This document shows positions 50,897 to 60,777 of a stretch of 61,883 bases of DNA, piece after piece. A program made the translations under genes and the position numbers. Within the stretch, counting starts at the first letter, position 1, and every line of letters starts with the position of its first letter. The notes below the pieces were generated by a model. That model was not told the DNA's origin and searched no databases. It worked only from the letters and a program-made list of their open reading frames with translations. Source of the stretch: Pseudomonadota bacterium (GTDB lineage: Bacteria; Pseudomonadota; Gammaproteobacteria; Steroidobacterales; Steroidobacteraceae); NCBI GenBank assembly GCA_023457495.1, contig JAEWLQ010000128.1:1-61883 (forward strand), given 5' to 3'.

Positions 50897-52261
50897 ATGA
50901 CGCCTGCGACGGTCGGACTCGGCATCGTGTTTCTCGGGTTGATGCTGGCCGTCTCGGCGCTGATTCGCCGCCGCATCCGTTTGCTGCAGCGGCTCCACGT
51001 TCCCTCGGCCGTCGTCGGCGGCTTCGTCACGCTGATCGCGGGACCGCAGGTTTTCGGCGAAGGCATCTTTCCACCGGGCGTGCTCGATGTCTGGAGCACG
51101 TTGCCGGGACTGCTGATCAACGTCGTGTTCGCCGCGCTGCTGATCGGCCAACCACTGCCTTCGGCCCGGGTGCTGTGGGAGTCGTCCGCACCGCACGTCA
51201 TCAGCGGCATGCTCTATTCCTGCGGGCAATTCGCCATCGCAAGCCTCGCGGTGCTTTTCGTTCTCGGACCGTATTTCGGATTGCCGCCTGAGGCGGGTGG
51301 ATTGCTCGAGATGTCTTTCTCCGGCGGTCACGGGACGGTGGCCGGGCTCGAGGCGCAGTTTCGAAGTCAGGGCGTGGATGAGCTCGCCGATCTCGGCCTG
51401 GCGCTGGCGACGCTGAGCCTCGCGATCGGCGTGGTGCTCGGCACCGTGCTCGTCAACCGCATGAGAGCCCGCAATGAAGTGGCGCCCGCGAGCGCGAGCG
51501 CGGGCGAAGAAGAAGACCTCGACATCGGCCGCGTCTCGCACGACATCAACGACCCGCCGGTACCCGCGCATGTCAGCGGACAGAGCGCCCTCGCCTCCGC
51601 GATCATGTTCATCGCCATCGCGATCGGCCTCGGCATCGCCATCCTGGAATTTCTGCGCTGGCTGGAGCATCGGCTGTTCGAGACCGGCCTGCTGGAATAC
51701 ATGCCGCTGTTTCCGCTCGCGCTGGTCGGTGGCGCGCTCGTCCAACTACTGGCAAGGCCGCTGGGCTACGAAGGCGGCATCGACCGGCGCATGGTCGCGG
51801 ATGTGGGCGGTGCGGCGCTCGACATGCTGCTGATCTCGGCGATCGGCACGATGTCCCTCGAGGTCATCGGCAAGGAAATCCAGTCCATCATGATCCTGGC
51901 GGTGCTGGGCACGATCTGGAGCGTGGTCGTCTTCATTTACATCGGTCCGCGGATGTTTCCGAAGGACGGGCTCGCGCACGCCAGCGCCGACTTCGGACAG
52001 TCGATGGGCAACGTCGCGACGGGCTTCGTGCTGGTCGATATGGCGGATCCCAAGGCGGTCACGCAAGGGCGCGTGGGTTACGCGTACAAACAACTCGCCT
52101 ATGAGCCCTTCTTCGGCGGCGGCGTCGTCACCGCGCTCGCGGTGCCGTTGATCGCCATGGGCGGACTGCCGGTCTTCGCGGCCGTGACGGCGTTTTTGAC
52201 GCTCATCATCGGCTTCTGGGGCATACGGCGCATCCGGGCGGTGGCGGCGACCGCGAAGTAG
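50897..52261 (+). CDS. gltS: Sodium/glutamate symporter GltS family
   Basis: A 454-residue inner-membrane transporter with about ten helices. Family marks are clear: SFSGGHGTVAGLEAQF in the first re-entrant region and DFGQSMGNVATGFVLVDMADP in the second. A polar insert at about 195-240 (ASAGEEEDLDIGRVSHDIND) makes it longer than E. coli GltS. It imports glutamate with sodium. It could serve the periplasmic glutaminase made 22 kb away. Confidence 0.93.
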   Translation: MTPATVGLGIVFLGLMLAVSALIRRRIRLLQRLHVPSAVVGGFVTLIAGPQVFGEGIFPPGVLDVWSTLPGLLINVVFAALLIGQPLPSARVLWESSAPHVISGMLYSCGQFAIASLAVLFVLGPYFGLPPEAGGLLEMSFSGGHGTVAGLEAQFRSQGVDELADLGLALATLSLAIGVVLGTVLVNRMRARNEVAPASASAGEEEDLDIGRVSHDINDPPVPAHVSGQSALASAIMFIAIAIGLGIAILEFLRWLEHRLFETGLLEYMPLFPLALVGGALVQLLARPLGYEGGIDRRMVADVGGAALDMLLISAIGTMSLEVIGKEIQSIMILAVLGTIWSVVVFIYIGPRMFPKDGLAHASADFGQSMGNVATGFVLVDMADPKAVTQGRVGYAYKQLAYEPFFGGGVVTALAVPLIAMGGLPVFAAVTAFLTLIIGFWGIRRIRAVAATAK

Positions 52262-52271
52262 CGGATTCGGC

Positions 52272-52286
52272 GCAACCTAGAGTTGC
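52272..52286. terminator. Weak hairpin between convergent genes
   Basis: GCAAC and GTTGC pair around CTAGA, between the GltS stop and the LytTR-gene stop. The stem is 5 bp and lacks a T-run, so support is weak. Confidence 0.25.
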
Positions 52287-53041
52287 AGCATCTCGCGCAC
52301 GAGCTTCGCCTGCCGCTCACTGACCTGGATCTCGTCGCCGTTTTTCATCGTGAGCTGCAGCGAACCTTTGAACATCGGGCTGATCGACGCGACCTGGTCG
52401 AGATTGGCGATGATGGAACGGTGCGCGCGGAAGAACGGCGGGCTCGGCAGCCGGGATTCGAGATCTCCGATCGCATAGTTAGTGCGGTAGCGGGTCGTCG
52501 AAGTCTTCACCATCGTGACGCCATCCTCGACGCGAAAGAACACGACGTCGCCCGGCGGGATCAGCAGGTAGCCGTCGCGCTGCAACGCCAGCACGTGGTG
52601 CAGCGGCGCCGGCCGGAACCGCGCCGCGGCATTCGTGCGCGCCAGCTCCGTCGCGGCTTCGGCGGGCGCGCGTACGATCCGTTCGATGCGTCTCACCACC
52701 GATTCGAGCCGCGCTTCGACCACGGGCTTGAGCAGGTACGCAACGGCGTTGGCTTCGAATGCGGCCAGGGCGTATTCGTCGTACGCCGTCACGAAGACGA
52801 TCAACGGCGACTCCTCGGCCGTCCGAGACGCCAGCGCCTCGATGACTTCGAAACCCGTCAGCCCCGGCATCTGCACGTCGAGGAACACCACCGCCGGATT
52901 ACAGCGACGGATGGTTTCCAGCGTACTCAACCCGTCGCAAGCCTCCGCTTCGATCTCGATGGCGGGATGCGCGGCGAGTAGTTTGCGCAGGCGCGAGCGC
53001 GCGGAGGCCTCGTCGTCGGCGATCAGCGCCCTAATTTTCAT
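52277..53041 (-). CDS. LytTR-family response regulator
   Basis: A 254-residue protein. The receiver has D9-D10 and phospho-acceptor D55 (VVFLDVQMPG). The C-terminal about 100 residues form a LytTR DNA-binding domain (VVFFRVEDGVTMVKTSTTRY, then FFRAHRSIIANLDQV). LytTR regulators bind repeats of about 9 bp. It overlaps the sensor kinase by 11 bp and is the clear partner of that kinase. Confidence 0.95.
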   Translation of the reverse strand: MKIRALIADDEASARSRLRKLLAAHPAIEIEAEACDGLSTLETIRRCNPAVVFLDVQMPGLTGFEVIEALASRTAEESPLIVFVTAYDEYALAAFEANAVAYLLKPVVEARLESVVRRIERIVRAPAEAATELARTNAAARFRPAPLHHVLALQRDGYLLIPPGDVVFFRVEDGVTMVKTSTTRYRTNYAIGDLESRLPSPPFFRAHRSIIANLDQVASISPMFKGSLQLTMKNGDEIQVSERQAKLVREMLQL

Positions 53042-54884
53042 GCGCTGGCACCTGGATGGTCACCGAGGTTCCGCGATCGTCGCGGCGGCGGATGGAGAAA
53101 GTCGCCGCCTGGGAATACAACGCGGCAAGCCGCTCTTTCACGTTCTGCAGTCCGACGCCGAGTCTTTCGCCGAATTCCGGCTTCAGCCCCAAGCCATCGT
53201 CGTCGACCTGCAATTCGAGGTTCTCGCCCGCGCGCCGCGCGGTGACGCTGATCGAACCACCCTCGCGCACCGGGGCGAGTCCGTGACGGATGGCATTCTC
53301 CAGCAGCGGCTGCAGCAGCAGCGATGGCACGAGTTCGCGGCCCGACGCGTCGCCGCGCGACAGATGGACACGCAAACGATCGCCGAATCGCACCTGCTCG
53401 ATGTCGAGGTAGTGACGGGCGAACTCGAGCTCATCGTCTAGCGTGGACAGGTCGCGGGCATGCCGCGACAGTGCGTAGCGGAAACACTCGGCGAGCCGCA
53501 CCGTCATCTTCTCGGCCGTGTCGGGATCCGAGCCGATCAGATCCGCGATGGTGTTGAGCGTGTTGAAGAGGAAGTGCGGGTCGACCTGGGTGCGCAGCGC
53601 TTTCAACTCGGCCTCGGTCAGCAGCCGCCTGAGTCTCTCCTCGCGAAGATGCAGCGCGCGCTGCTCGGCCTCGAAGTGCAGGAAGTCCAGTCGCCGGCTC
53701 ACCTGGATGCCGATTGTGTTCAGGAACTCGAACTCCTGGCTCATCAGGGTGCGCGCGTGGTGGCTGGCCGACACTTCGAGACGATAACGCGGAGCGCCCG
53801 TGGTTTCGATGGGGATCGACGCGAGTAATGGCGGCGATGGAGCCGCACCGCCGTCGGCCGGGACGAAGTGCGCGTCGACGTGCATGGCCGAGCGCACCGC
53901 ACACGCCGCGACTTCGAACAGCTGCCGCGGGTCATGGATGGCCCGAATCGATTCGTCGAGCTGCCGCGCGGCGACGGCATAATCCGCGCGCTTGAGCATG
54001 ACCCGATCGACCAGCCAGGTTAGCGCGCGGATCAGCCAGGGCGCGCCCAGGATCAGGGTTGCACACGCCAGCGTCGACACCACCATCGGCAATCCCGGCG
54101 ACACGCGGAATACGAAGCGACTGGCCAGCACCGCGATCGTCACGCTCGCGAGTAGCCAGAGGCTGCGCTTGAGAACGAGATCGGCGGCGTGGATCTGCGC
54201 CAGCGAGACGGCGATGAGTATCGACCACGGGATCACCCAGTGTTCGCTGATGAGGCTCATGGCGGAGATCAGGCCCGCGGGTAGCCAGGTCGACTGCAGG
54301 CTCAGCAGGGTTGCGGCAATCTGGATGATCGCCAGCAGCAACACTCCGCGCACGAACCAGCGCGGCTTCGGAATTTTGTCGCTGCCGTCCCGGCGTGAAT
54401 CGATGCGGTAAAGAATCAGAGCCACCGCGGTGACGCACAGTGCGACGTAGAACGAGACCTGCGAATACCACCTCGCACCCAGGTCGAAGCCGCGGGTCAT
54501 CCATGCCCAGGCGAAAATCGCGAGATTCAGCAGTGACACGAAACCGGTGAACACCACGAATGCACGCGCGGCGTGGGTGGCCCCGATCCGCGCCTGCAGG
54601 AAACGGCCGATCGCGACCGGTCCGAGGATCGTGGAGCTCCATGACAGCGCCTCCGCCGCGCGCACGGAGATCGCCTCGCCACCGGCTCCCGCGAGCAGCA
54701 GCGAGTAGCGCAGGAAGCTGCCGAAGGTCCAGATGAATCCAACTACCCACAGGAGCTGATAACCGCTCGCCCGTCCCGTGGCGCGATCGACGCGCCACTG
54801 CATGAGTCCCAACAAGGCGCAGAGCGCCGCACCCACCGCCAGGCCGATGGCGTGCAGCGCCGCGAGGTTGGCCTCGTGCGCCAT
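53031..54884 (-). CDS. LytS-like sensor histidine kinase
   Basis: A 617-residue kinase. About ten hydrophobic stretches cover 1-300, then a GAF-like or PAS-like region, then the His_kinase module with phospho-His in QVDPHFLFNTLN (about 437) and a C-terminal ATPase domain (LLENAIRHGL, DDDGLGL). Start: the ATG at 54884 shares bases with the stop of the upstream TPR gene (TGATG), so the three genes are translationally linked. LytS kinases sense membrane or envelope changes. Confidence 0.93.
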   Translation of the reverse strand: MAHEANLAALHAIGLAVGAALCALLGLMQWRVDRATGRASGYQLLWVVGFIWTFGSFLRYSLLLAGAGGEAISVRAAEALSWSSTILGPVAIGRFLQARIGATHAARAFVVFTGFVSLLNLAIFAWAWMTRGFDLGARWYSQVSFYVALCVTAVALILYRIDSRRDGSDKIPKPRWFVRGVLLLAIIQIAATLLSLQSTWLPAGLISAMSLISEHWVIPWSILIAVSLAQIHAADLVLKRSLWLLASVTIAVLASRFVFRVSPGLPMVVSTLACATLILGAPWLIRALTWLVDRVMLKRADYAVAARQLDESIRAIHDPRQLFEVAACAVRSAMHVDAHFVPADGGAAPSPPLLASIPIETTGAPRYRLEVSASHHARTLMSQEFEFLNTIGIQVSRRLDFLHFEAEQRALHLREERLRRLLTEAELKALRTQVDPHFLFNTLNTIADLIGSDPDTAEKMTVRLAECFRYALSRHARDLSTLDDELEFARHYLDIEQVRFGDRLRVHLSRGDASGRELVPSLLLQPLLENAIRHGLAPVREGGSISVTARRAGENLELQVDDDGLGLKPEFGERLGVGLQNVKERLAALYSQAATFSIRRRDDRGTSVTIQVPAHEN

Positions 54885-55699
54885 CAGTTGTCGGAGCCGG
54901 GGGCGTGGCACATGACGCATTGATTGCCGGTGCCGGCGCGCACGCGCGTGATGGAGTCCTTCGAGATCGTGCCTTTCTCGAGATCGCGCAGCCGGGATTT
55001 CACTTCGTCCGCGGCGAAACGCGAGGCGCCGGTCACCCGCGCGTATTCCGCGCGCGCGGCGTCGACGTTCCCGACTTCCGCGTGAACGTCTCCGAGGAGC
55101 ACGTGCAGCACGTCTTCAGGTCGACCGCCGGGCGCAGTGTTCAACACGAAATTGAGATCCTCGGTGACGGCGGCCGTATCGCGAATGGCCGGTGGAAGGT
55201 GAATGATCGTGAACCCGCGCGTCAACCGTACCGGCGTCGAGTTCGGCGCCTGGCGCACCGCGGCATTCATTTCGTCGATCGAGGACATCAGCGTCGCCGA
55301 GTCCTGCTTGAACAGCGCGGTGGCCGCGCCCGCCATGCCGTGGCTGGCCAGCAGCAACGCATTCTTGTCGTCCATCGACAGCGCGCGCGCGAAGGCTTCG
55401 CGCGCGCGATCGCCCGCGGCGATCAGCGCCGGCGGGTCCCAGGTCGACGCGGACAATGCGCCCTGCTTCGACATGTACGCATTCCCGAGTGCCTCCCATA
55501 GATCCGCGTTGTCCGGTGACCGCGCCACCGCTGCTTCCAGTCCTTCCACCAATGAGTCGGCGACCTGCAGGTTTCCGAGCCGGAATTCGTACTGCAAGTG
55601 CCGCGCCCGGGCGAGGGCGTCATTGTCGTGGTCGGTTGCCGCGATCGCCACGGCGGCAGCGAAGCTGGCGAACAACAGTAAACAGGTTGAAGTGCGCAT
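54884..55699 (-). CDS. Secreted TPR protein ending in CxxCH
   Basis: A 271-residue protein with a signal peptide at 1-20. TPR-like helices cover the middle. The last residues contain a single CVMCH (261-265), the covalent heme c attachment motif, followed by six residues. There is no obvious distal Met within that short tail, so heme attachment is uncertain. It precedes the LytS/LytTR genes with coupled translation, so it could supply a redox or heme signal to that kinase. GGAG precedes the ATG at 55699. Confidence 0.8.
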   Translation of the reverse strand: MRTSTCLLLFASFAAAVAIAATDHDNDALARARHLQYEFRLGNLQVADSLVEGLEAAVARSPDNADLWEALGNAYMSKQGALSASTWDPPALIAAGDRAREAFARALSMDDKNALLLASHGMAGAATALFKQDSATLMSSIDEMNAAVRQAPNSTPVRLTRGFTIIHLPPAIRDTAAVTEDLNFVLNTAPGGRPEDVLHVLLGDVHAEVGNVDAARAEYARVTGASRFAADEVKSRLRDLEKGTISKDSITRVRAGTGNQCVMCHAPGSDN

Positions 55700-55828
55700 G
55701 GATGGGCTCCTCTGTTGGGTGACAGCGGACACCATAGGAGTGGGATCGCGTCGAGCCGACCTTTTTCGGGCGAGCGCGGAGAATTGGAAGACGAGCGCGG
55801 TGAACTGAGTGCGAACGTTTCCGCGCTT

Positions 55829-56530
55829 TCAGGCCTGGCGACGCCTGCAGAACCAGGCGTGAATCAGACCGGCCTGAAAGAACCGCACGGGCGCCTCGAA
55901 ACCGCCCGCCTGGATGATCGATGCGATATTCGCCGGCGGCAGCACCGCGACGTCTTTCGAATAGGCGGCCTTCATGCGCTCCAGTGCCTCCGGCGTCATG
56001 TCCGCGCCGGACATCAACTTGAGCCACACCGCAAGCAGCGGATCGTAGTCCTCCGCGTTCGCGCCCGATGCCAGGTCGGAACTCGCCAGGATGCCACCGG
56101 GTTTGAGCCGCTCGGCGATCGAACGGAAGAATCCGGTGCGAGCCTGCTGATCGAGGATGAACTGCGACACCAGAAAACACGTCGCGGCGTCATGCGGGAC
56201 GACGTCGGGCAGTGTCTGCAGATAGCCCTCGTGGAAGTGGCAGCGCGATGCAATCCCTTCCCGCTCGGCCAGCCGCCGGCATTCGGCGAGCATCGGGCCC
56301 GACGGCTCCACGGCCGTGAAACTCCAGCCGGGAAACTTCTTCGCGAGATGCGCGAGCTCCGCGCCGGTTCCGACGCCGACGCACAGGATGCGCGCGTCGG
56401 CCGGCAACGGCGCGAACACCGACTCCAGTAGATAGTGCAGCGCGCCCGGGATGGGCGCCATCTTCGCCCACTGCCGGTCGTAGTTGGGGGCCATCTGGTC
56501 GAAGATGGCCTTGACCTCGTCATCGCGCAC
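55829..56530 (-). CDS. Class I SAM-dependent methyltransferase
   Basis: A 233-residue Rossmann methyltransferase. Motif I is LCVGVGTGAELAHLA at about 49-63, the acidic residue of strand 2 is in FTAVEPSGPML, motif III is in LKPGGILASSD. A C-terminal region contains AAYSKDVAVLPP. The substrate is unknown. It begins 3 bp after the CadC-like regulator ends on the same strand, so both may be transcribed together. Confidence 0.88.
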   Translation of the reverse strand: MRDDEVKAIFDQMAPNYDRQWAKMAPIPGALHYLLESVFAPLPADARILCVGVGTGAELAHLAKKFPGWSFTAVEPSGPMLAECRRLAEREGIASRCHFHEGYLQTLPDVVPHDAATCFLVSQFILDQQARTGFFRSIAERLKPGGILASSDLASGANAEDYDPLLAVWLKLMSGADMTPEALERMKAAYSKDVAVLPPANIASIIQAGGFEAPVRFFQAGLIHAWFCRRRQA

Positions 56531-56533
56531 GGA

Positions 56534-58519
56534 TCACTCGCATTGGAAGTCGTCCGCGCCCAGCGGCCTGCAGCCGTCGCCCCACTTGCCGGTTTGCCGC
56601 CAGTAGTCGGCGACGCCGGTTTCGATCAGCAACCGTTTGAAATCCGGATGCGCGCGCGCGCTCGAATACGGCGCGTTCCAGAACAGGACGTACGGGTATT
56701 GGGCCATGGCGCGCTCCTGGAACCCGTGGGTGGATTCGAGCGTCTTGCGCATCGCGGCCACGGCGAGATCCGCGTCGCCCAACGCGTCGGCCACGAACAT
56801 CACGAACTCGGAGTCGCCACCCATTCCGAGACCAGGCGTGCCCAGGTATTTGCGCGCCAGTGCAAGCGTCGCCGCGCGGTCGCCCAGCACGTCGCCCAGT
56901 GCCCGCAGGAATGGCGACGTGAAGCGGCCTTTCTTCACCAGCTCGCCGTGCAGCGCGCGCAGCTCCGGAAGGCCGCCGGGCCGCTTGCCCGCCATCTGGC
57001 GGAAGAACGCGACGAAGTGAGGCTCCGTCTGACTACCCTGCAGTTTCAGTCCGCGCTGGTATTCCGCTTCCGCATCGTCGAAGCGGCGCGCGGCGGTGTA
57101 GTCGAACTGCAGATCGCGTGACAGGAAGATCGCCGTCGGCTCGACCGCGCGCACCTGTTCGACCAGCGCGATGGTCTCGTTCAGATGGCCGACGGCGTAG
57201 ATCATGTACGCATAGTCCCAGACGCGCTCCTTGGTCTGCGGCCCGGTGTCGGCGATGTCTTTCGCGAGCGCAATGGCCTCGGCGCGTTTGCCTTCCAGCC
57301 ACAACGCATTGGACCGGTCGCGCTTCGCGACCCAGCTGTCCGGCGCGGTGTGCGCGATGCGTTTGCGGACATCCGCTCCTTCCGCGCGCAGTTTTTCGGC
57401 CTGTGCGGCGTCGACTCTTTCCGCCATCGAATTCAACGACTGCGCCAGCGCGTCGAGACACAACACGCAGCGTGGGTCGATCGCGACCATCTCGCGCGCC
57501 AGTTGCAGGCGCTCGCGGCGATGCTCGAAGTCGTAGAGCTCCTGCATCACCGTGCTGCGCCAGCGCAGGAAACGTTCGTAGGCTTCGACGTTCGTCGTGC
57601 CGCCCTGCTCGCGATTGAACGTCGTCACGTCGAGCGTCACGCTCAACGCCCGCGCCACGTCGCGCGAGATCTCGTCCTGGACGGCGAACACGTCGCGCAA
57701 TTCGCGCGCGAAGGTTTTCGACCAGAGGTGAGTACCGTCATCCGTGCGGATGAGCTGCGCGGTGATCCGCAGTTGATCTCCCGCCTTGCGCACGCTGCCT
57801 TCAAGCAGGTGCGTGACGCCTAACTTCTGTCCGACGGCGCGCAGGTCTTCGTTCTTGCCCTTGAACGAGAAACTGGAGGAGCGCCCGACCACGCGGATCG
57901 CCGGAACCTGCGCGAGCTGGTTGAGGATTTCTTCGGCGAGGCCATCGGCGAGGTATTCCTGGTCGCGCGACTCGGACAGATCGGCAAACGGCAACACCGC
58001 CAGCGAGGGCTGGGCCGCGGCTGTTGCAGGCTGGGTCTTCGCGCTCGAGTCGCTGCCACCGCGAAGCAGCCACGCGGCGCCGAAGATCAGCAGCGCGGCC
58101 GCGGCGGTTGCCGCGAGGGCGATCCCGAGCCAGGCGCGGCGGACGGGCCCTGCTTCCGTTGCGGCCGCCGCCGGTGGTTCAGGTGCCGCCGGGGGCGGTG
58201 CGGGGGGCGCAGATTCGGGCAGGTCGAATCGATAGCCGACCCCGTGCACGGTTCGAAGCAGGCGTGGATGTTGGGCGTCCTCTCCCAGCGCCTGCCGCAG
58301 CAGGCTCATGATCCGGTTCAGCACGCTCTGGGTTACATGCCGGTGGCCCCAGACCGCGTCGAGGATCTCGTCGCGGGTGAACACCCGGCCGGGCGACCCC
58401 ACCAGCAGGGCCAGGACCGCGAAGGCCTTGGGTTCCAGAGTCTGTTCGATGCCGCCTCGGGTCAGTCGTCGGCCTGCGAAGTCGATGACCACGTCGTCGA
58501 AAGTTAAATTGTCCGTCAC
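56534..58519 (-). CDS. CadC-like winged-helix membrane regulator with TolB/TPR part
   Basis: A 661-residue protein. Residues 1-105 are an OmpR-type winged helix (LEPKAFAVLALLVGSPGRVF, then VTQSVLNRIMSLLRQAL). A Pro/Ala linker leads to a membrane helix (about 132-155), then the LPFADLSESRDQEYLADGLA block of TolB/adenylate-cyclase-like regulators and TPR repeats. It should sense a periplasmic signal and bind DNA on the inner side. The downstream methyltransferase may be co-transcribed. Confidence 0.93.
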   Translation of the reverse strand: MTDNLTFDDVVIDFAGRRLTRGGIEQTLEPKAFAVLALLVGSPGRVFTRDEILDAVWGHRHVTQSVLNRIMSLLRQALGEDAQHPRLLRTVHGVGYRFDLPESAPPAPPPAAPEPPAAAATEAGPVRRAWLGIALAATAAAALLIFGAAWLLRGGSDSSAKTQPATAAAQPSLAVLPFADLSESRDQEYLADGLAEEILNQLAQVPAIRVVGRSSSFSFKGKNEDLRAVGQKLGVTHLLEGSVRKAGDQLRITAQLIRTDDGTHLWSKTFARELRDVFAVQDEISRDVARALSVTLDVTTFNREQGGTTNVEAYERFLRWRSTVMQELYDFEHRRERLQLAREMVAIDPRCVLCLDALAQSLNSMAERVDAAQAEKLRAEGADVRKRIAHTAPDSWVAKRDRSNALWLEGKRAEAIALAKDIADTGPQTKERVWDYAYMIYAVGHLNETIALVEQVRAVEPTAIFLSRDLQFDYTAARRFDDAEAEYQRGLKLQGSQTEPHFVAFFRQMAGKRPGGLPELRALHGELVKKGRFTSPFLRALGDVLGDRAATLALARKYLGTPGLGMGGDSEFVMFVADALGDADLAVAAMRKTLESTHGFQERAMAQYPYVLFWNAPYSSARAHPDFKRLLIETGVADYWRQTGKWGDGCRPLGADDFQCE

Positions 58520-58646
58520 AGGGGGCGGCGGCCAGGTCTTCGGGGCAATTCCCCGCCCCGGGAGTATATGGACTCGGCGTCGCCGGGGCCCCGGGCGTGC
58601 AATCAGGCAGCCCTGAGCTTTGCCTCATCAACCAGAGGAAAGCCTC

Positions 58647-59582
58647 ATGGGTTCCTCAAGACCTGCGCGCGCCCGCGATTGGATGCTGGGCCCCGCCGGA
58701 CGTCCGGCGCCAGCACTCCCGAGGACCGCCGTGAATACCGCCGCCATCCAGAAACCCACGATGAGCCCGGCCAAGGAACCCGCCTTTCGTTGGACCGCCC
58801 GGGTCTTCTACTTCGCGGCGCTCATCGGCCTCGGGATCTTCGGCACCTACATCCTGCTGCGGGCATTCGGCGGCACCTTCGAGAATTTTCATCAGTGGAA
58901 CGGCCTGTTCTCGGGCGTTTCACTGGAGCCATCCGAGCTGATCGCGAGCATCGGCATCGGCATGCACTACTTCATGGGCGCCGTGCTGGTGCTGGCGTGG
59001 CCGATCCTCTTCTCCTCGAAGATCCGCACGCGCCATCGCCAGGTGCATCGCTGGACCGGGCGCGTCTACGTGACCGCTGGCCTGCTCGCGGGCGTCGGTG
59101 GGCTGTCATTCATCTTCGCGCACCATACCGGCACCTGGGATCACACCGCGTTCGGCATCTGGGGCGGCGTGATGATGCTGAGCTCGGTGATGGCCTACGT
59201 ACACGCCCGCGCCAGGCGCTTCGACCAGCACCGCGCGTGGGCCATCCGCCTGTTCGCGATGGTGCTCGGATCGTGGATTTTCGACCTCGAGTTCCGGGCC
59301 TGGGAGGACCTCGCGGGCGGCGTCGGCATCGGACAGAACGGGGCCCGCGGCTGGTTCGATTACGCGGTGGCGTATTTCTTCTTCGTGCCCAACCTGCTGG
59401 TCGCGGAATTCTTCATCCGCAACAAACACAAGCGGGTGAACTGGGGCCGCGCGATGAAATGGTCGGCCTTGGGTGCGACCGCGTTCATCGCGGTCGTGTT
59501 CGTCTACTCGATCGCGGCCACCAGCGGGACGGAGACGGGGAAATACGGGCGACACCTGCTGAAGCTCGTAGGTGCCGGGTGA
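58647..59582 (+). CDS. DUF2306 membrane protein
   Basis: A 311-residue protein. A 45-residue basic lead precedes seven or eight helices with the DUF2306 pattern: GIGMHYFMGAVLVL, then RHRQVHRWTGRVYV and RRFDQHRAWAIRLFA. His residues in or near helices may bind heme or metal. AGAGGAA is 8 bp before the ATG; a later ATG at about 58761 would drop most of the lead. The last codons and the stop lie inside the 29-bp repeat. Confidence 0.85.
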   Translation: MGSSRPARARDWMLGPAGRPAPALPRTAVNTAAIQKPTMSPAKEPAFRWTARVFYFAALIGLGIFGTYILLRAFGGTFENFHQWNGLFSGVSLEPSELIASIGIGMHYFMGAVLVLAWPILFSSKIRTRHRQVHRWTGRVYVTAGLLAGVGGLSFIFAHHTGTWDHTAFGIWGGVMMLSSVMAYVHARARRFDQHRAWAIRLFAMVLGSWIFDLEFRAWEDLAGGVGIGQNGARGWFDYAVAYFFFVPNLLVAEFFIRNKHKRVNWGRAMKWSALGATAFIAVVFVYSIAATSGTETGKYGRHLLKLVGAG

Positions 59583-59599
59583 GAAATCGCTGAGTTAGC
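59571..59599 (+). repeat. 29-bp direct repeat, copy 1
   Basis: Begins GGTGCCGGGTGAGAAATC and ends GAGTTAGC. An exact second copy is at 61853-61881, the end of the window. Copy 1 provides the DUF2306 stop codon. The two copies flank the coiled-coil and alcohol dehydrogenase genes. Confidence 0.9.
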
Positions 59600-59664
59600 A
59601 CGAGAAGGGCGGAAAGTCACAAAGAGTTAGACCGCGCGCATGTTTCGTGGCGTTATAGCCGGGC

Positions 59665-60672
59665 ATGCGCAAACTGATCACGCTCCTGGCAATCAGCACG
59701 TTCGCATTCGCGGGCGTATCCATCTACCTGTGGAAGGAGTTGCGGGACGCGCGCACCCAGGTGGCGGCGTTTACGGGTCCGTCATCCGCATCACCTATGC
59801 CGGATGGTCTCGCGAAGCGGGCGGAACACGGCGCCGATCCGGCTGAGGTTTCCGGCACGCCGGCCCTCGCGGGAAAAGCGTCGGCAAGCCCTACCGCAGA
59901 AGACGACAAAACGGCGCGGCAGAAGCTTCTCGAGGAAGACTTCCGCGACGCCTCGCGACGGCGACTCGCGCAACTCTCCGATCCCACGATGCGGGCGCAG
60001 ATCCTGGAAGAATGGAAGGAAGGGAACCTGCCGAACAAACCGAAGTACGCGCGCTACCTGGGCATCAGCGAAAGCGAAGCGGAACGGCTCATCGAAACAC
60101 TCGCGGACCTCGAAATCGCGCAACAGGAGGCGTTTTCGCGCTGCGCACTGCAACCGGCCTGCGACTTCAAGGCGTTCGGCGATGCCGCCAGCGCCACCCG
60201 ACAACGGGCGCTCACGGACCTGTTAGGCGTCGAGAAACAGCAGCGCTACGAGGAGTACACCTACTCGGGTGTCGAGCGTCACATGGTGTCGGCTTTTCTG
60301 CGCGACAAGCTCCCCGCGGGAAGCGAGCTGTCCGAGGCGCAAGAGGAACAGTTGATTACCGTGCTGGCCGATGAGCGCCGCCGCGTCGAAGCCGAGATCA
60401 GGCAAAAGGGACTGCAACCGTTTCTCTCCCCGATGGGGGGCGTCGCCTTTACCTTCGATGGGTTCGAGTCCGGAAACGTCAGCGATCGACTGAAAGAAGC
60501 CATCGACTACAACCGTCGAATCCACACTCGGGTGGAAGCAATGCTGACACCGCAGCAGCTCGCCGCATTCGAAAAGATGCAGGAGGAGAGCATCGCCGGA
60601 GTCAGGTACTCGCTGCGGCAGCAGGAACGCGACAACGCGACCCGGTCCTTGACGTCCGGCGAGAGTAGATAG
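59665..60672 (+). CDS. Anchored coiled-coil protein of unknown function
   Basis: A 335-residue protein with one N-terminal membrane helix (about 4-23). The rest is charged and largely helical, with long Glu/Arg-rich stretches (EEDFRDASRRRLAQLS, LADERRRVEAEI) and two close Cys (CALQPAC). No named domain is recognised. It should sit in the periplasm. It lies within the 2.3-kb segment bounded by the direct repeats. Confidence 0.75.
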   Translation: MRKLITLLAISTFAFAGVSIYLWKELRDARTQVAAFTGPSSASPMPDGLAKRAEHGADPAEVSGTPALAGKASASPTAEDDKTARQKLLEEDFRDASRRRLAQLSDPTMRAQILEEWKEGNLPNKPKYARYLGISESEAERLIETLADLEIAQQEAFSRCALQPACDFKAFGDAASATRQRALTDLLGVEKQQRYEEYTYSGVERHMVSAFLRDKLPAGSELSEAQEEQLITVLADERRRVEAEIRQKGLQPFLSPMGGVAFTFDGFESGNVSDRLKEAIDYNRRIHTRVEAMLTPQQLAAFEKMQEESIAGVRYSLRQQERDNATRSLTSGESR

Positions 60673-60777
60673 TCCATCGGTCCGGCAGGTCGCCGAAGGA
60701 CTTGGCCAGCGCCCGCGTTCGGATGCGTCCCTCGCCGTTTGCGGCCCTGCGAACGGGGTCCCTGCGCTCATCGGCAG

